Counted from the first letter of the stretch, positions 1 to 13,255 are shown. The stretch is 64,000 nucleotides of DNA from Inia geoffrensis (GCA_036417435.1 CM070908.1:52113090-52177089); one strand, 5' to 3'. Translations and numbers: made by a program. Notes: generated from the sequence alone by a model not told the origin.

Positions 1-236
1 AAGTATTAAGACATTACTTTCAAGACTACTAGAGAATCCTTTTTAAAAAAAACCACTGTGATGTAACGCAGATATAAAATACACTAAGTAACTGTTCGGG
101 GAAATAATTATTTATTTAAAAAATGTCAGAAGCTTTGTGTTAATGGATCCCCACCCCCAAATTTTTGTGAGCAGTAAACATTTACCAGTCTCAAAACACA
201 CATGATGACATACAATTTAGGTTTACAGTGTTTTTT

Positions 237-431
237 TTTTTTTTTTTTTTTTTTTGCGGTACGCAGGCCTCTCCCGTTGCGGAGCACAGGCTCCGGACGC
301 GCAGGCTCAGTGGCCATGGCCCACGGGCCCAGCTGCTCCGCGGCATGTGGGATCTTCCCGGACCGGGGCACCAACCCGTGTCCCCTGCATCGGCAGGCGG
401 ACTCTCAACCACTGCGCCACCAGGGAAGCCC
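237..431 (-). mobile_element. CHR SINE, compact GC-rich form
   Basis: The element reads on the minus strand, with its A tail appearing as a T run at its left edge. It is flanked by a 16-bp TSD, GGTTTACAGTGTTTTT, at 220-235 and 432-447. The GCGGTACGC end and the CCACCAGGGAAGCCC end are both intact and divergence looks low, so this is a fairly recent insertion. It lies in sense orientation in the SUSD5 3' flank. Confidence 0.92.
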
Positions 432-782
432 GGTTTACAGTGTTTTTAAGCATTCCCTTTCTACATGCATTTTTAGATCGTATAACATTAATTTAGATGA
501 CACCAAATCAATAAAAATTTAAAAACTGATGTGTTGGGTTTATTTTGTAGTTCTATCAAATAATACATTTGCATGTATTATTTATTTGTAATAAATTTAT
601 TAATACATTTGTATTAATATTACCTATTTTTGAGTTGGAAGTGATGTTTCGGCAGCCTCAAATGCTATCCAGGGGCACAGCGATGCGTGACCTCCGTGCA
701 AGACAGACCTCAGGTGTTCCTCATCGGTGCCTCCAGAGCCTCAGCTGGCCTCAAAGCTCAAATTTTATGTGCTTGTAAGCCT

Positions 783-952
783 GTGGTTCAGTCTTGAGCA
801 TGTATCAGAATCACCTGGAGGGCTAGTGAAAGCACAGATAGCTGGGCCCCACCCCCAGGGTCTCCACTTCATCTGGGGTGGGACCAGAGAATTTGCACCT
901 CTAGCAAGTTCCCAGGTGATGTTGATGCCACTGGTCTGAGGACCATGCTCTG
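783..952. mobile_element. MER5A-like hAT-Charlie remnant
   Basis: This is a short palindromic non-autonomous DNA transposon. The left half reads ATCAGAATCACCTGGAGGG and the right half CCCAGGTGATGTTGATGCC, which mirror each other around a GGGCCCCACCCCC centre, as in MER5. The assignment rests on remembered consensus features only. Confidence 0.75.
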
Positions 953-2048
953 TCATCATAAGCGAGATGTGCTGAGTCACCACAAGATGATCGAGACACC
1001 GTGAACTGGGTGCTCAACATCCATGGGGAGTCCATCCTGCACTCAGGCTGTTTCTAGAGGGCTCACAATCGCCACAACAGGGTAAAGAACAGATTGTCAC
1101 AGATCATTTCATATTCCTTTTCATTTCCTCTGCTTCTCTCTCAGGTAGGTACCCATGCTTGATATCCTAGCCCTTGGCCCTCTTGAAACATTTTTTCCCT
1201 CCTAGCTCATTCTCTCTTCCTGGAGTTCAGAGAAATGGTTAATCCTGAGAAAGGAAACCGAGGACTGAGTTTGGTTAGTCCTGGCAAAAACTCTAAGACA
1301 TTCCTAGGCACAGACTGGTCAAGGACAACCAGGCCACTGCTTCTGAGAGGAAACGGTGCTTACCGGTACAAAACAAACCTTGTTTTTTAAAAAAACGATG
1401 GGCTGTCCCACAGGATAGAGGGAACCGGGTGGATGTGTGTCCCACCACTCCTCCCCTCCCCCCCACAACCAAACATCTGTCGTAAATTCTTTCCAATTTC
1501 AACAATTTTTTAAAAATCTCAAAGCTTCTAGACTATGTCCTGGTTCTTGGCTCATACGCCCTCAGCAACGTCACAGCATTAAAAAGAAATAACCCATTAT
1601 TATTCCATATCCCACTCCCAGCAATTAAATATCTATATCCGAAATAACACTGCTCTCAAATGCTTTGTACATCACATCTGTTTCGAAAATTTCATGTTGC
1701 AGTCTCAGTCATTTTCTTTCTTAAAAAAAAGAAAAGACAACTGTATGATGAAGAGGTGAGTTTTGACCTCTCACTGGAATTAGGAAGCACAGGTCTGGGA
1801 TTAGTGCAACAGGTTCCAGGGCAGATGGTCAAGGGGATGCTGAGGTGTGTGAAGATGCCACCAAAGCCTCCCTGCCCTGCCAGGTGCCTCCAGAGATGCT
1901 TCTCAGACTAGGAAACAAAGACCTGAGAAAAAGAAGACAAGCCCTACTCCACTTGTTTCGTGCGCTAGTGAATTGTCAGGGTTTCTCAATGTGGTATGTC
2001 ACGGTTTATGTTCCTCCCAAGGGGCTTCGGGCGAGCCCCCCAGGGTGG

Positions 2049-3467
<1,419 letters not shown>

Positions 3468-4160
3468 TTACAGATAAACCCAAAGAACCTATATATACAA
3501 AGTGTTAAACAAATTAACAGGCAAGTTTATCAAGGAAACTGGGTCTACAGTCAACATAAAACATCAGCTGTATCTCTATATACCAGCAATAAACAGAAAA
3601 TGAAAAATTTAAAAGATACCGTTTGCCATAGCATAAAAAAAACCCCAGACTCCTAGGAATAAATCTAACAAAAGATGGGTAAGATTTCTACATAGAATGG
3701 TACAAAGTATTTCTGAGCAAAATTAAAGAAGACTTAAGTAGTGAAGGGCTATCCTATGTTAGTACAATGGAAGTGTAATTGTTAAGCTGTCAATTCTGCC
3801 CAAATTGATCTATGTAGATTTAATGGAATCCTAATAAATATCTCAGACATTGACAAGCTGATGCTAAAATTTATGGAAATGCAGAGGGCCAAGAATAGAC
3901 AAGGAAAAAGAAAAGCTGGAGCATGCAAACTCCAAGATTTCAAGATTTACTATAAAACTGGAGCACTTTTTAAGACTGTGTGCGGTATTGGCACAAAGAC
4001 AATCGAATTACATTAACTTTAAGAACTTCTGTTCATCAAAAGCCACCATGAAAAGAGTTAAAATGCAAGCCACAGAGTTGAAGATAATTGCAACACATAT
4101 AGCCTCCAAAGGGTTCCAGAATTTATAAAGAACTCCTACAAATCAATAATAAATAGGCAG

Positions 4161-4478
4161 GGACTTCCCTGGTGGCATAGTGGTTGAGAATCTACCTGTC
4201 AATTCAGGGGACACGGGTTCGATCCCTGGTCTGGGAAGATCCCACATGCCGTGGAGCAACTAAGCTGGTGAGCCACAAATACTGAGCCTGCGTGCTACAA
4301 CTACTGAAGTCTGTGTACCTAGAGACCGTGCTCTGCAATAAGAGAAGCCACCTCAATGAGAAGCCCGCGCACTGCAACGAGGAGTAGCCCCCGCTCTCCA
4401 CAACTAGAGAAAGCCCGCGCGCAGCAATGAAGACCCAACGCAGCCAAAAATAAATAAATAAGTTTATAATAAATAAAT
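4161..4478 (+). mobile_element. CHR SINE, long form
   Basis: This copy starts at GGACTTCCCTGGTGGC and keeps a B-box-like GGTTCGATCCC. It ends in an AAATAAATAAAT tail. A 10-bp TSD, AAATAGGCAG, lies at 4151-4160 and 4479-4488. It interrupts the L1 described at 3440-5290. Confidence 0.9.
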
Positions 4479-4963
4479 AAATAGGCAGACAAACCATAGA
4501 AAAGTTGGCAAGATACTTGAATCAGAACATCACAAAAAGGATGTCTAAATAGTCATTTAACACGTGTAAAGAGGCTCAACCTCGTTAGTAATAGAGAAAT
4601 GCTAATTACAGCCATAATGAAATGCCATTTACATAGCACCAGAATGGCTAAAATTAAACAGACTGAAAATCCCTAGTGTAAACAAGGACGCGAAGCACAG
4701 CAATTCCACTCCTAAGTATGTACCCAACAGTAACGTGTGGACATGGGCACCAAAAGACATGTACGTGCATGTTTATAATAACCAGAAACTAGATACACTT
4801 CAAATGGCCATCAATTGCAGAAATGACACGTACACTGTCATACATTCATACAATGAAAATCTGGACATCAATAAAAATGAACCAACCCCTGCTTCCCATG
4901 ACATGGAATCTCACAGCCATAAAATTGTGCAAAAGAAGCCGAGCACAAAGGACCACATTCTTC

Positions 4964-5170
4964 TTTTTTTTTTTTTTTGCGGTACTCAGCCCTCTCACTG
5001 TTGTGGCCTCTCCCGTTGCGGAGCACAGGCTCCGGACACGCAGACCCAGCGGCCATGGCTCACGGGCCCAGCCACTCTGCGACATAGGGGATCCTCCCGG
5101 ACCGGGGCACGAACCCATGTCCCCTGCATCGGCAGGCGGACTCTCAACCACTGCGCCACCAGGGAAACCC
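4964..5170 (-). mobile_element. CHR SINE, compact form
   Basis: A T run followed by GCGGTACTCAGCC and the complete body marks this copy. The flanks share CACATTCTT (4954-4962; again at about 5177-5185) as the likely TSD. It sits inside L1 3' UTR sequence. Confidence 0.9.
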
Positions 5171-5290
5171 AAGAGCACATTCTTTTGGGGGTACTGGCAG
5201 CATTCTACTTCTTGACTTGTGTAGTGGCCAAATTTCTTTATTTTTTGATAATTTATTAATCTGTTCCCTTATGATTTATATGTATGTTTT

Positions 5291-5548
5291 TTCAAACTTT
5301 CTAAAAATTGAATGAAAGATCTTTAAATTCTATAGTGGTTTATAATTTTCAACAGTTTCACACACGATTCCATATAATCTCATAATAACCCTTTTATTTC
5401 TATCTCCTACCCCTATGTTGCCCCTCTCCCCTCCCTCTCCCCACTGGTAACCACTAGTTTATTCTCGATATCTGTGAGTCGGCTTCTTTTTTGTTTTATT
5501 CACTAGTTTGTTTTATTTTTTAGATTCCACGTATAAGTGATATCATTG
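5291..5548 (-). mobile_element. L1 3'-end fragment nested in an opposite-strand L1
   Basis: This is antisense L1 3' terminal sequence: the pyrimidine-rich CCCCTCTCCCCTCCCTC tract, CACTGGTAACCACTAGTTT, and TAGATTCCACGTATAAGTGA. A perfect 12-bp TSD, TATGTATGTTTT, occurs at 5279-5290 and 5549-5560. The host is the tail of the sense L1 that starts at 3440. Confidence 0.8.
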
Positions 5549-5835
5549 TATGTATGTTTTAATTAAATAAAAAAGTATCTTTTGAAACTCTGATTTGCTC
5601 TTTGTAAGACTTCTGAGTTGTGAGATGTGCTGTGAAGTAGCCTGAATCCAGCTGAGTGAGAAGGAAGATGGGCCCCACAGGCAGGAGCCCTGAATGTAAG
5701 GACAGCTTGGTGAGGTAGGAACCATGCTGGTTAGGAAGGTCTCAAGTAGCTGTGTCCTCAGAAGAGAGCAGTCCGCTGAGCTTGCCCCTCTCAGTGGTCT
5801 TTGAAAGTCATATCCTATTACAAGACACAATTATT

Positions 5836-6149
5836 TTATTTTTAATTTATTTTTAAATTTTTTGGCTACAATGGGTCTTCGTTGCTGCGCACGGGCTTTC
5901 TCTAGTTGTGGTGAGCAGGGGCTACTCTTCGTTGCAGTGTGTGAGCTTCTCATTGCAGTGGCTTCTCGTGGCAGAGCACGGGCTCTAGAGCGCATGGGCT
6001 TCAGTAGTTGTGGTAAAGCTCGGGCTCAGTAGTTGTGGCGCACAGGCTTTTTTGCTCCGCGGCATTTGGGATCTTCCCGGACCAGGGCTCAAACCTGTGT
6101 CCCCTGCATTGGCAGGCAGATTCTTAACCACTGCGCCACCAGGTAAGTC
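5836..6149 (-). mobile_element. CHR SINE, long form
   Basis: This is a complete long CHR with a 15-bp TSD, CAAGACACAATTATT, at 5821-5835 and 6150-6164. The usual CAGGGAAGTCC end is mutated to CAGGTAAGTCC, which mimics a splice donor. That motif lies on the strand opposite to SUSD5 and so is not relevant to the gene. Confidence 0.92.
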
Positions 6150-6179
6150 CAAGACACAATTATTAAATAGAAAGGTTTC

Positions 6180-7040
6180 CTATGCTCTTGTGATATAACA
6201 TACATATTTGGTCTTTGGTTCCTGGCACAGAGCTCCTAAAACCCTTGGAATTTCCTGAGTGATAGGGGTGACAGGAATATTTTTTGTTATGCATAACAAG
6301 TTTCATTGACCATACCTGAGTTATGTTAATGAGGTGATTCTGTGGGCCCCTAGAGAGCTTCAGGTTGGGGAACCAACCACGTGATTAGAGTGGTGGACCT
6401 TTCAGCCCCACCCCCACCTAGGGAGAGGAGCTGGAGATTGAGCTGATCGCCAAGGCCAATGATGAAACCAACCATACCTACATAATGAAACCTCCATAAA
6501 AACCCTTAAACTACAGGGTTTCAAGAACTTCCAGGTTGGTGAATGCGTCCAACGTGCTGGGGGGGAATACACCCCAGGTTCACAGGGACAGAAGCTCCTG
6601 TCCTCGGGATCTTTCCAGACCTTGTCTTATGTACCTCTTCATCTGGTTATTCAACCTGTATCCTTGTAATATCCTTTATAATAAACTGGTAACTATAAGT
6701 AAAGTCCTTTCCTGAGTTCTGTGAGCTGTTCTAGTAAATTGTCAAACCTGAGGAGGAGGTCGTAAAAACCCCCAACTTATAGCCAGTTGGTCACAAGTCC
6801 AGGTGATCTGGATTTGCGATTGGCATGTAAAGCAGAGGCAGTCTTGTGGGACTGAGCCCGTAATCCATGGGTTCTGCACTAACTCCAGGTAGGTAATGTT
6901 AGAATGGAATTGAACGGTAGGACGCCCAGCTGGTGTCCAGAGATTTGCAAAATTGGTTGTTGGTGTGAGGGATCCCCCTCCACTGCCCCCCACCTCACCA
7001 CATTTGGAGTCAGACGTGTTCTGCAGGTGGAAACAAAGCT
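6180..7040 (+). mobile_element. Old LTR-like repeat, probably ERVL type (subfamily not assigned)
   Basis: The segment carries a polyadenylation-type region (CCTTTATAATAAACTGGTAA near 6675) preceded by CTTCATCTGG and followed by GAGTTCTGTGAGC and TATAGCCAGTTGGTCAC. I recognise this order from widespread mammalian LTRs. Edges are approximate and no coding sequence is attached. RepeatMasker would name it. Confidence 0.5.
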
Positions 7041-7186
7041 CAGGAGTTTCCCCCTACTTCACTCTGCACCTTAAAAAGGGCAAAATGCAAAGATCTCCAG
7101 CACCAAGGTCTGGATGGAATGCTGAGGTGTGTGGTGTGTTCCTGGGCTCTGAAACTGGATTATTGGGCATTTGGCTTCTTTCTTTC

Positions 7187-7395
7187 TTTTTTTTTTTTTT
7201 TTTGCGATATGCGGGCCTGTCACTGCTGTGGCCTCTCCCGTTGCGGAGCACAGGCTCCGGACGCGCAGGCTCAGTGGCCACGGCTCACGGGCCCAGCCAC
7301 TCCACAGTATGTGGGATCTTCCCGGACCGGGGCACGAACCTGTGTCCCCTGCATTGGCAGGCAGACTCTCAACCACTGCGCCACCAGGGAAGCCC
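7187..7395 (-). mobile_element. CHR SINE, compact form
   Basis: The T run, GCGATATGCGGGCC and the terminal CCACCAGGGAAGCCC are present. A TSD is not clear, because both flanks are T-rich. Confidence 0.88.
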
Positions 7396-7538
7396 TGGTT
7401 TATTTCTAATAAGTCTCCTTATCTTGCTTATTTAATGACTTGCAGAGTTATAAACACATTTAAAAATCCTTTCTGATCTGCTCCTAAAATTTAAGCCCAT
7501 TCATTTTACTTTTCATTATTATATTTGTGATCTTTGAT

Positions 7539-8030
7539 GTTACTACTATGACTCGATGAAGGCTACTTTGTAGATACTAAAACCCCCAGCAGGTGGAGAA
7601 GTTAACTATATGATGACCAGTCTGTAGCCATGACATAAGCTGCCACAATTCTGAGAATTGGCCTCAGAGAAATGGGAACAAACCGACCCGGGAACTGAAG
7701 ATTAACTGAACCCAAAACAATCAAGATGATGGTGATCAGACCACTGCCTGACCAATTTCAAGATGACGGTCAGAGCTGACTGTGCTGTTCCTGCCATGTA
7801 GTCCCCTCCCTCTGCCTATAAAAGGGACTCCCTTGCCCACTGATTGTCAGTGGGGGGAGTCGGTCTTTGGACAGGAGACTGGCCTCCCCTCTCGGTTGCT
7901 GGCCTTTGAAATAAAGCAAACTTTCCTTTCCGTCAACCTTGCCTCTTTATTGGCTTTTGAGCGGCGAGCAGCTGCACCCACTTTAGGTAAGTGTTTGGCT
8001 TCCAACCTGAGGCTGGGCTCTCGCGATATC
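7539..8030 (+). mobile_element. ERV1-like LTR
   Basis: LTR features appear in order on the plus strand: a CCCTCCCTCTGCC stretch, a TATA box (TATAAAAG, 7817-7824), and an AATAAA signal (7910-7915). These are followed by a U5-like segment with CTTTATTGGCTTTTGAGCGG. The 5' edge is set at TGTTAC and the 3' edge is approximate; no confident primer-binding site was found. This is an old fossil copy. It points opposite to SUSD5 and its TATA box is not that gene's promoter. Confidence 0.6.
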
Positions 8031-8535
8031 TGGCTCCCAGGTTTTCCCGACCAGAGCCGCCGCCATGAAGACGCGCCGGGATGGCTGCGAGGAGCTAGTT
8101 GCTCGTGGCTCGCTGGCCCTGAGACGGGGTTTGGGGGGACGTTCATAGCAGCTGTCGAAACTATTTGTTTCGGGGATTCTCCCTGTTTCTTCCCAGCTCG
8201 GCACTGGCTGCCAGTGTACGCTTTCCCTTGGTGGAATGGAAAGATGCCTCTGGACGAGCTGATGAGCTCCAAGACCGAGGTAAGTTCACTGGTGCGCACC
8301 CGGCAAGCTTCTCTTTTGAGCACCAAGTGCTATTTGGGCATTTTGCCAATTGGTTCTGACGTGTGTCTGACGTTGAGAACTGTTTATGAGCACTGAGTGT
8401 CATTTGGGCATTTGCCAATTGATTCTGACGTGTGTCCAGGGTTGAGGACCGTCTGTGTTGGCAAGTGTTTGTCTGGGACTCCATATTGGTCGTCCTCTCA
8501 GAGTATTTGTGACAGTTCTGTCTTCTGGTGTGTGG
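8031..8535 (+). mobile_element. Putative ERV leader sequence after the LTR, with a 70-bp tandem repeat
   Basis: This non-coding sequence follows the LTR and resembles the leader between LTR and gag. It contains donor-like AGGTAAGTTC near 8279 and a tandem duplication at 8318-8387 and 8388-8457. No gag reading frame follows, so this is a truncated provirus. A 204-codon open frame across LTR and leader has no recognisable domains and is treated as chance. Confidence 0.45.
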
Positions 8536-8539
8536 ACAA

Positions 8540-8640
8540 GTTCTCTCTGCCTTTGTATCCCCAGCACTCAGCGTGGTGCTTGGCACATAGTAGACACTCT
8601 GGAAATATCTGTTGAATGAATAAACACGTGAATGAAGAGG
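8540..8640 (+). repeat. L2 3' end
   Basis: CCCAGCACTCAGCGTGGTGC, GGCACATAGTAGACACTC and TGTTGAATGAATAAA follow in the order seen at L2 3' ends. Confidence 0.75.
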
Positions 8641-9003
8641 TGAACAAGTGAGTGATGGAAGCCCGTTTTGATCAAGCTTGGTTCAGTCTGGAAGTCCGTC
8701 AGCCAGAGCATTATTTGGTGCATGACAGGAGCAAAGAATGGTAAACAACCTCTTAGTCCTAGTACTGAGCATAATCCATGTGGGCTAAATTCCTTCTCCC
8801 ATGTAACCCAGCCCATGAGCTTCAGAAGTCAAAAGGCACCTGGAATATGGGCAGGACGTGAGCCATTTTCTCCTCCCCCATACCTTCTTGTGCAGGAAAT
8901 ACTGGCCTAGCGTATAATGTTGGAGCTGGGGGTTTGGGATAGGTCAGCCCACTCTTGCCTGGTGGGCCTGCCTGGACCAGGACCCTTATGGCCAGTCTGA
9001 GCT

Positions 9004-9046
9004 GTGTGTGTGTGTGCGTGTGTGTGTGTGTGTCTGCCTGTCTGTC
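9004..9046. repeat. (TG)n microsatellite grading into (CTGT)n
   Basis: Mostly pure TG repeats with one C interruption, then CTGCCTGTCTGTCTG. Confidence 0.95.
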
Positions 9047-9049
9047 TGG

Positions 9050-10140
9050 AGGTTCTTTCTTCAGAGCTCCCTGAGCCTAGAGCATCCCTGGATGGCAGCC
9101 CAGGGCCCAGAGCCAAGCTCTTCCTGTCTGCCCAGGTTCTCAGGTCAAGGTCTGTCTCAGAAACAGGCTCTCACTGTGTCACAGTTTCGCCCGAACCTCA
9201 GATGAAGACACAGACACCAACTGTTTACAAAGAGTCTACTCATGACGAAATATCCCAAGCCTGTTCTTCCCTTCTTGAGTAACAGTAAAGTTTGTTGCTC
9301 ACTGAATGCCAACCCAGAATTACACTCTGCCTCAAGGTGGGGAACATCAGCCCTTTGCCTGCTGAGGTGTAATTTCTCTCCCCTCCCTCTGCTCCCCTGT
9401 GCCTGCGCTCTCCTTAACCAACCCTCCAGCCCTGCCCTCCCCCACGCTCTCCTGAAAGCTGGGCTGGCACAACACTGGGCCTTCTGATTGAGACCAACGG
9501 GTCCAGGAAATGTAAACTCCATGGGCTCTCTTGGCAAAAACCGAGTCATTCCCTGTGTGTTTAGATTTAATTGTTACTTTAGGAAAACCAAAGACTACAC
9601 AGCAAATAGAAATCAGGAGTAAAAAGAAAAGGGTCGCCCAGGTCGTGCCTTTATCAGGGGCAGAAGTATAGAGACCGGGGCCCAGAACCCTGGGCTCTCC
9701 CAGTGCTGCCGTTGTTTTTCATGTTGTTGCATTTATGGAAGCCCAAACATGCCTTCTTTTTCCCTCTGGTCTTGGCTACACAGCCTTTTAAAAATAGTAA
9801 TTTTGAAAAAGACAACCAGACAAGCCAGAAATAACCCCTGGTTCAATGAACCTCTGAACAAATATGGCAATATTGACAAAGAAATTCTAAATTCAGTCCA
9901 GTCTCTGGCTTTTACTCTATGAAGGAAGTCTAGAAGATGGGGAAAAACAGAAATGGAAGTTAATTTAAGAAAACAAAAGATGGACTTTAGAAATGAGGGA
10001 AAACAGCAAAGGAACTTAGTGAGGGAACAGCTAGTTTACAAAGCAAGCCCTGATGCTTTTAAGAGGCTCCTGGAGAAGCACTCAGCCATCATAAAGATGT
10101 TGGAATGAGACGTGCCTCCTGGTTTTAATCCTGGCTCTGC
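9050..10140. other. Intron 4 sequence without an assigned feature
   Basis: I see no exon, recognisable transposon or strong splice/coding signal here. The open frames in this interval are short and not family-like. Confidence 0.5.
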
Positions 10141-10141
10141 T

Positions 10142-10504
10142 TTTTTTTTTTTTTTTTTTTTAATAATTCTTTTTTTATTTTTGGCTGCCTTGAGTCTTTG
10201 TTGCTGTGCGCGGGCTTTCTCTAGTTGCAGTGAGTGGGGGCTACTCTTTGCTGTGGTGCGCAGGCTTCTCATTGCGGTGGCTTCTCTTGTTGTGGAGCAC
10301 AGGCTCTAGGCGCGCGGGATTTAGTAGCTGTGGCACGTGGGCTCAGTAGTTGTGGCTCGCGGGCTCTAGAGCACAGGCTCAGTAGTTGTGGCGCACAGGC
10401 TTAGTTGCGCTGCGGCATGTGGGATCTTCCTGGACCAGGGCTCGAACCCATGTCCCCTGCATTGGCAGGTGGATTCTTAACCAATGGACCACGAGGGAAG
10501 TCCC
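10142..10504 (-). mobile_element. CHR SINE, long form
   Basis: This is a full-length long CHR with three TAGTTGTGGC blocks. The TSD, TGGCTCTGCTT (about 10132-10142 and 10507-10517), shares the flanking MIR-like sequence. It ends AGGGAAGTCCC. Confidence 0.9.
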
Positions 10505-10511
10505 TTGGCTC

Positions 10512-10640
10512 TGCTTCTTTCTGGCTGTCTGACGCAGGAAGTTACTGAACCTCTCTGTCCCTCAGTTTTCCCATCTATCAACTGGAGCTGGCCATTTGTG
10601 CTTTCACACTTGTGAAGATGAAATGAGATAAAGTGTATAA
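10512..10640 (+). repeat. MIR
   Basis: CTGGCTGTCTGACGCAGGAAG, CTGAACCTCTCTGTCCCTCAG and GAAATGAGATAA are in MIR order. Confidence 0.75.
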
Positions 10641-10679
10641 AACTCCTCTTACAGAAAGGAACATGAGGAGACTTGGGGA

Positions 10680-10830
10680 AGATGAAAATGTTCTGTGTTT
10701 TTGTTCTGGTGGTGGTTTCATGGGTGTACAGATCTGTGACAACTCAGAGACTTTTATATTTTAAATGGTTACTGTTTATTGTATGCAAATTAAACCTCAG
10801 GAAAGTTGTTAAAAAAAACAAAACAAGAAC
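10680..10830 (+). repeat. Old L1 3' end
   Basis: GGTGGTTTCATGGGTGTACA and TTATTGTATGCAAATTAAAC, followed by an A-rich tail, are typical of ancient L1 3' ends. Confidence 0.6.
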
Positions 10831-11146
10831 AAAAAACAACTCCCAAAACAGAGATGACATGGAACAGGTTTGGCATGGTTTACGACAGCTCTTTTCTCAG
10901 TGCCCAAATGGGGGATGGGTCTTGTTTCCATAGCTGCAACAGACCAGGGAAGGGAAAAGGAATAGCTGTCCATTTGTTGTTGGACTCAGAGGTGGCAGGG
11001 CTGGTAGAGTGAGGTCAAGCTTGGTGTCACTCACTTTCCTGCTACTACAGACCAGAAAGCACAAACAGAACCATGGAGCTTGGAGTGGAAGATCTTAAAG
11101 GCTTTTCAGAGCCTGTCTTAGCAGATACCCTTTGTCAGGGCAAGTT

Positions 11147-11266
11147 GTCTTTTTTTTGGCCACGCCATGTGGCATATGGGATGTTAGTTCCCTGACCAGG
11201 GATTGAACCTGTGCCCCCTGCAGTCGAAGCTCAGAATCTTAACCACTGGACTGCCAGGGAAGTCCC
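11147..11266 (-). mobile_element. CHR SINE, short form
   Basis: This is a head-only copy: GGCCACGCCATGTGGC, then AGGGATTGAACC, then GCCAGGGAAGTCC. The TSD, CAGGGCAAGTT, lies at about 11137-11147 and 11267-11276. Confidence 0.88.
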
Positions 11267-11269
11267 CAG

Positions 11270-13255
11270 GGCAAGTTTTAAAGGAGGATCAAGGGGCAAA
11301 TCAGAGAGCAAGGGTCTATGAGTCTCTCCCTTCCTGGGGTAATTGCAGACCAGGGTAGAGGCCATAGGACCACTGGGTGCTGAGTCAGGAGAGGGCAGAG
11401 CTGTTGAAGGCAATGAGCACCCAGGACAGCAAGCAGGGGAATGGTCAGTGTGCCCAGGGAAGCACGTGTGGCACCATGGTCACGTGGCCAGGGGTGGCCA
11501 CTCGGAGTGCTGGGAGGTCAGAGACTATTCCCAGGGCACAAGTGGCCAGAGATGGATATGGCCTTGAAGATATGGGACTTGGTATAATAAGAAGCCCAAA
11601 GAAAACCAAATATAGCATGGAAATCTGCGCACATGCGTAAGGAGCAAAGCACCAGGACTTTTCTATAATTAGGGCAACAACCAACCATAGTTGGATACCA
11701 AGAACGTTAGAGAGGTGTGACAAACATTTCGTGCTGCCCAACTGGGAATGGAAACCAACTGTGGATTCGGGTAGGAGAATGGAAAACAAAATGGCCAGAC
11801 CCAGACCTGGACTCTAGGAACCAAAGCTAGAGAAATACCAACACGCAGAGGGGAGAAAATGGCAATTTAAGAAGTCCCCACCCATTCAGGTTGATGGTCA
11901 AGGCTAAAGTCCCTGTGCTAAGTGAGAGATTTCACCAGCACCACTTGAGGCTGGACCATAAGGTCAAGGTGAACATCTGGGTGGGCAGTGTGTGCCTGAG
12001 GCACCCTCCTGCACTGGCCACTCACTGACCACCCAGGTGGGCGTGCCCCTGTGCATTCATGCCTGCTCACTCAAATTCAAAGTTTCAATTTCATCATGCT
12101 CATTCAGGCAGTCCCCACTTTACTAATTTTTCTTTAAACCACTGCTCTCCTGAACTGATGCTTTAATAAGCAACTAAATTCTCCACTTTAGTGGATGCTG
12201 TCGGTGCTCATGTCCCCTTTCCCAGACCAGTGCACCTATCCCCCAGCTGTTGTGAGCGTCGGCAGCTGAGGGTTCACAGCTGCCACTCCTCTGGAGGACT
12301 GCCCTTGGAGGAACGGGAGCCTCAGTTAGGGCGGTTGCAACCCGCCTTGCCCTCCGTGCACAGCAGCCTGCAGCCAACGACAGACTAATATGGAGGAACT
12401 CGGGCCGGTCCCCTTGCTTCCAAGTGGGACCAACCCTGTGGTGCAATTCATGCTCCCCAGCTCCCCAAGGGATCAGGCAAAGCAAGGATCCAGCTGAGGC
12501 CACATCCTTAATTCCTCCCTCTCACCTTCCCTGCCTCCCTTATTCCCTTTCTCCCCCAACAAGCCATGGACATCTGAACAGGCTCTGCTTTTAGAGAATC
12601 TAACCCAAGTCATCTAGCCAGTCTTCAAGATGCCCGAACAGTGACAAATTCGAGTGAAACAGGCTTCCTCGTAGCCCTGAGCTCCTAAGCTCCAGCTCAT
12701 CCCTGTGCTCGCTGCAGTTCCGCCCAGGTGCATCCTACTCCCCAGCTAACACACTGAAAACATGAGGCTACCAGAACCTTCTTAGGCTGTGAAGCCATTG
12801 CACGCGTTTTAGCTTCCATTGACTGGACCTGTGCAGCCTTTGAGCACTTCTCCCACCTGGGAACACACACTTCCTTTAAAATTTCACCCGGGACACCTCG
12901 TTCTTCAGCTTTTTCCCTTTTACCTCATCATCTACTGCTTCTCTGTCTCTCCTAAGGGATTCAGTTTACTAGTTTCCTTTAGGGTTGGGACAGTTTTGCT
13001 CAACGTTGATTACACGGTACCTGGGACCCTGCCAGATGAAGGGAGGGGGACAGAGTGAATGAATGAATGGCCAGTAGGCCGTAGAAGGAATGTTGTTGTC
13101 CAAACCAAGATGGGTCCAACTCCAAAGCCCTTGTTCGGCCCACCCTCTCAAGATGACTTTTCTCCAACTGAACCATTTCCTTAATCAAAACAAGTTGGTG
13201 TTCACTGGAAAAATACATGTAAGTTGGAGTCAAACACCTGGTGACAATATTCTCG
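11270..13255. other. Intron 4 sequence, largely unassigned
   Basis: No exon was seen. A weak L2-like tail with GAATGAATGAATGG lies near 13050-13070. The rest looks like ordinary unique intron. Confidence 0.45.

Larger units (their letters stand above)
1..2048 (-). other. SUSD5: SUSD5 3' UTR and downstream flank
   Basis: This is everything after the SUSD5 stop codon. The transcript end cannot be fixed by eye. AATAAA hexamers on the minus strand lie at 581-586, 539-544 and 111-116, and the 539-586 pair is the best candidate cluster for cleavage. The stretch also contains a MER5-like remnant (about 783-952) and a compact CHR SINE (237-431), so part of the UTR may be transposon-derived. No other coding exon was seen here. 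Confidence 0.55.

Noticed and set aside
202..522. Small proteins of 60-110 residues repeated across the window (poly-Phe or poly-Lys next to Arg/Ala/Gly-rich sequence)
   Set aside because: They are translations of CHR SINE bodies and their A/T tails in several frames, not genes.
4161..4240. tRNA-like head with B-box (GGTTCGATCCC)
   Set aside because: It is the tRNA-derived part of a SINE; no cloverleaf or functional tRNA gene is expected.
6138..6149. A perfect splice-donor-like CAGGTAAGT
   Set aside because: It arises from one substitution at a SINE end, on the plus strand, opposite to SUSD5.
7782..8396. A 204-codon open frame on the plus strand
   Set aside because: It spans the LTR U5 and presumed ERV leader, has no domain-like sequence, and includes the tandem repeat; treated as chance.
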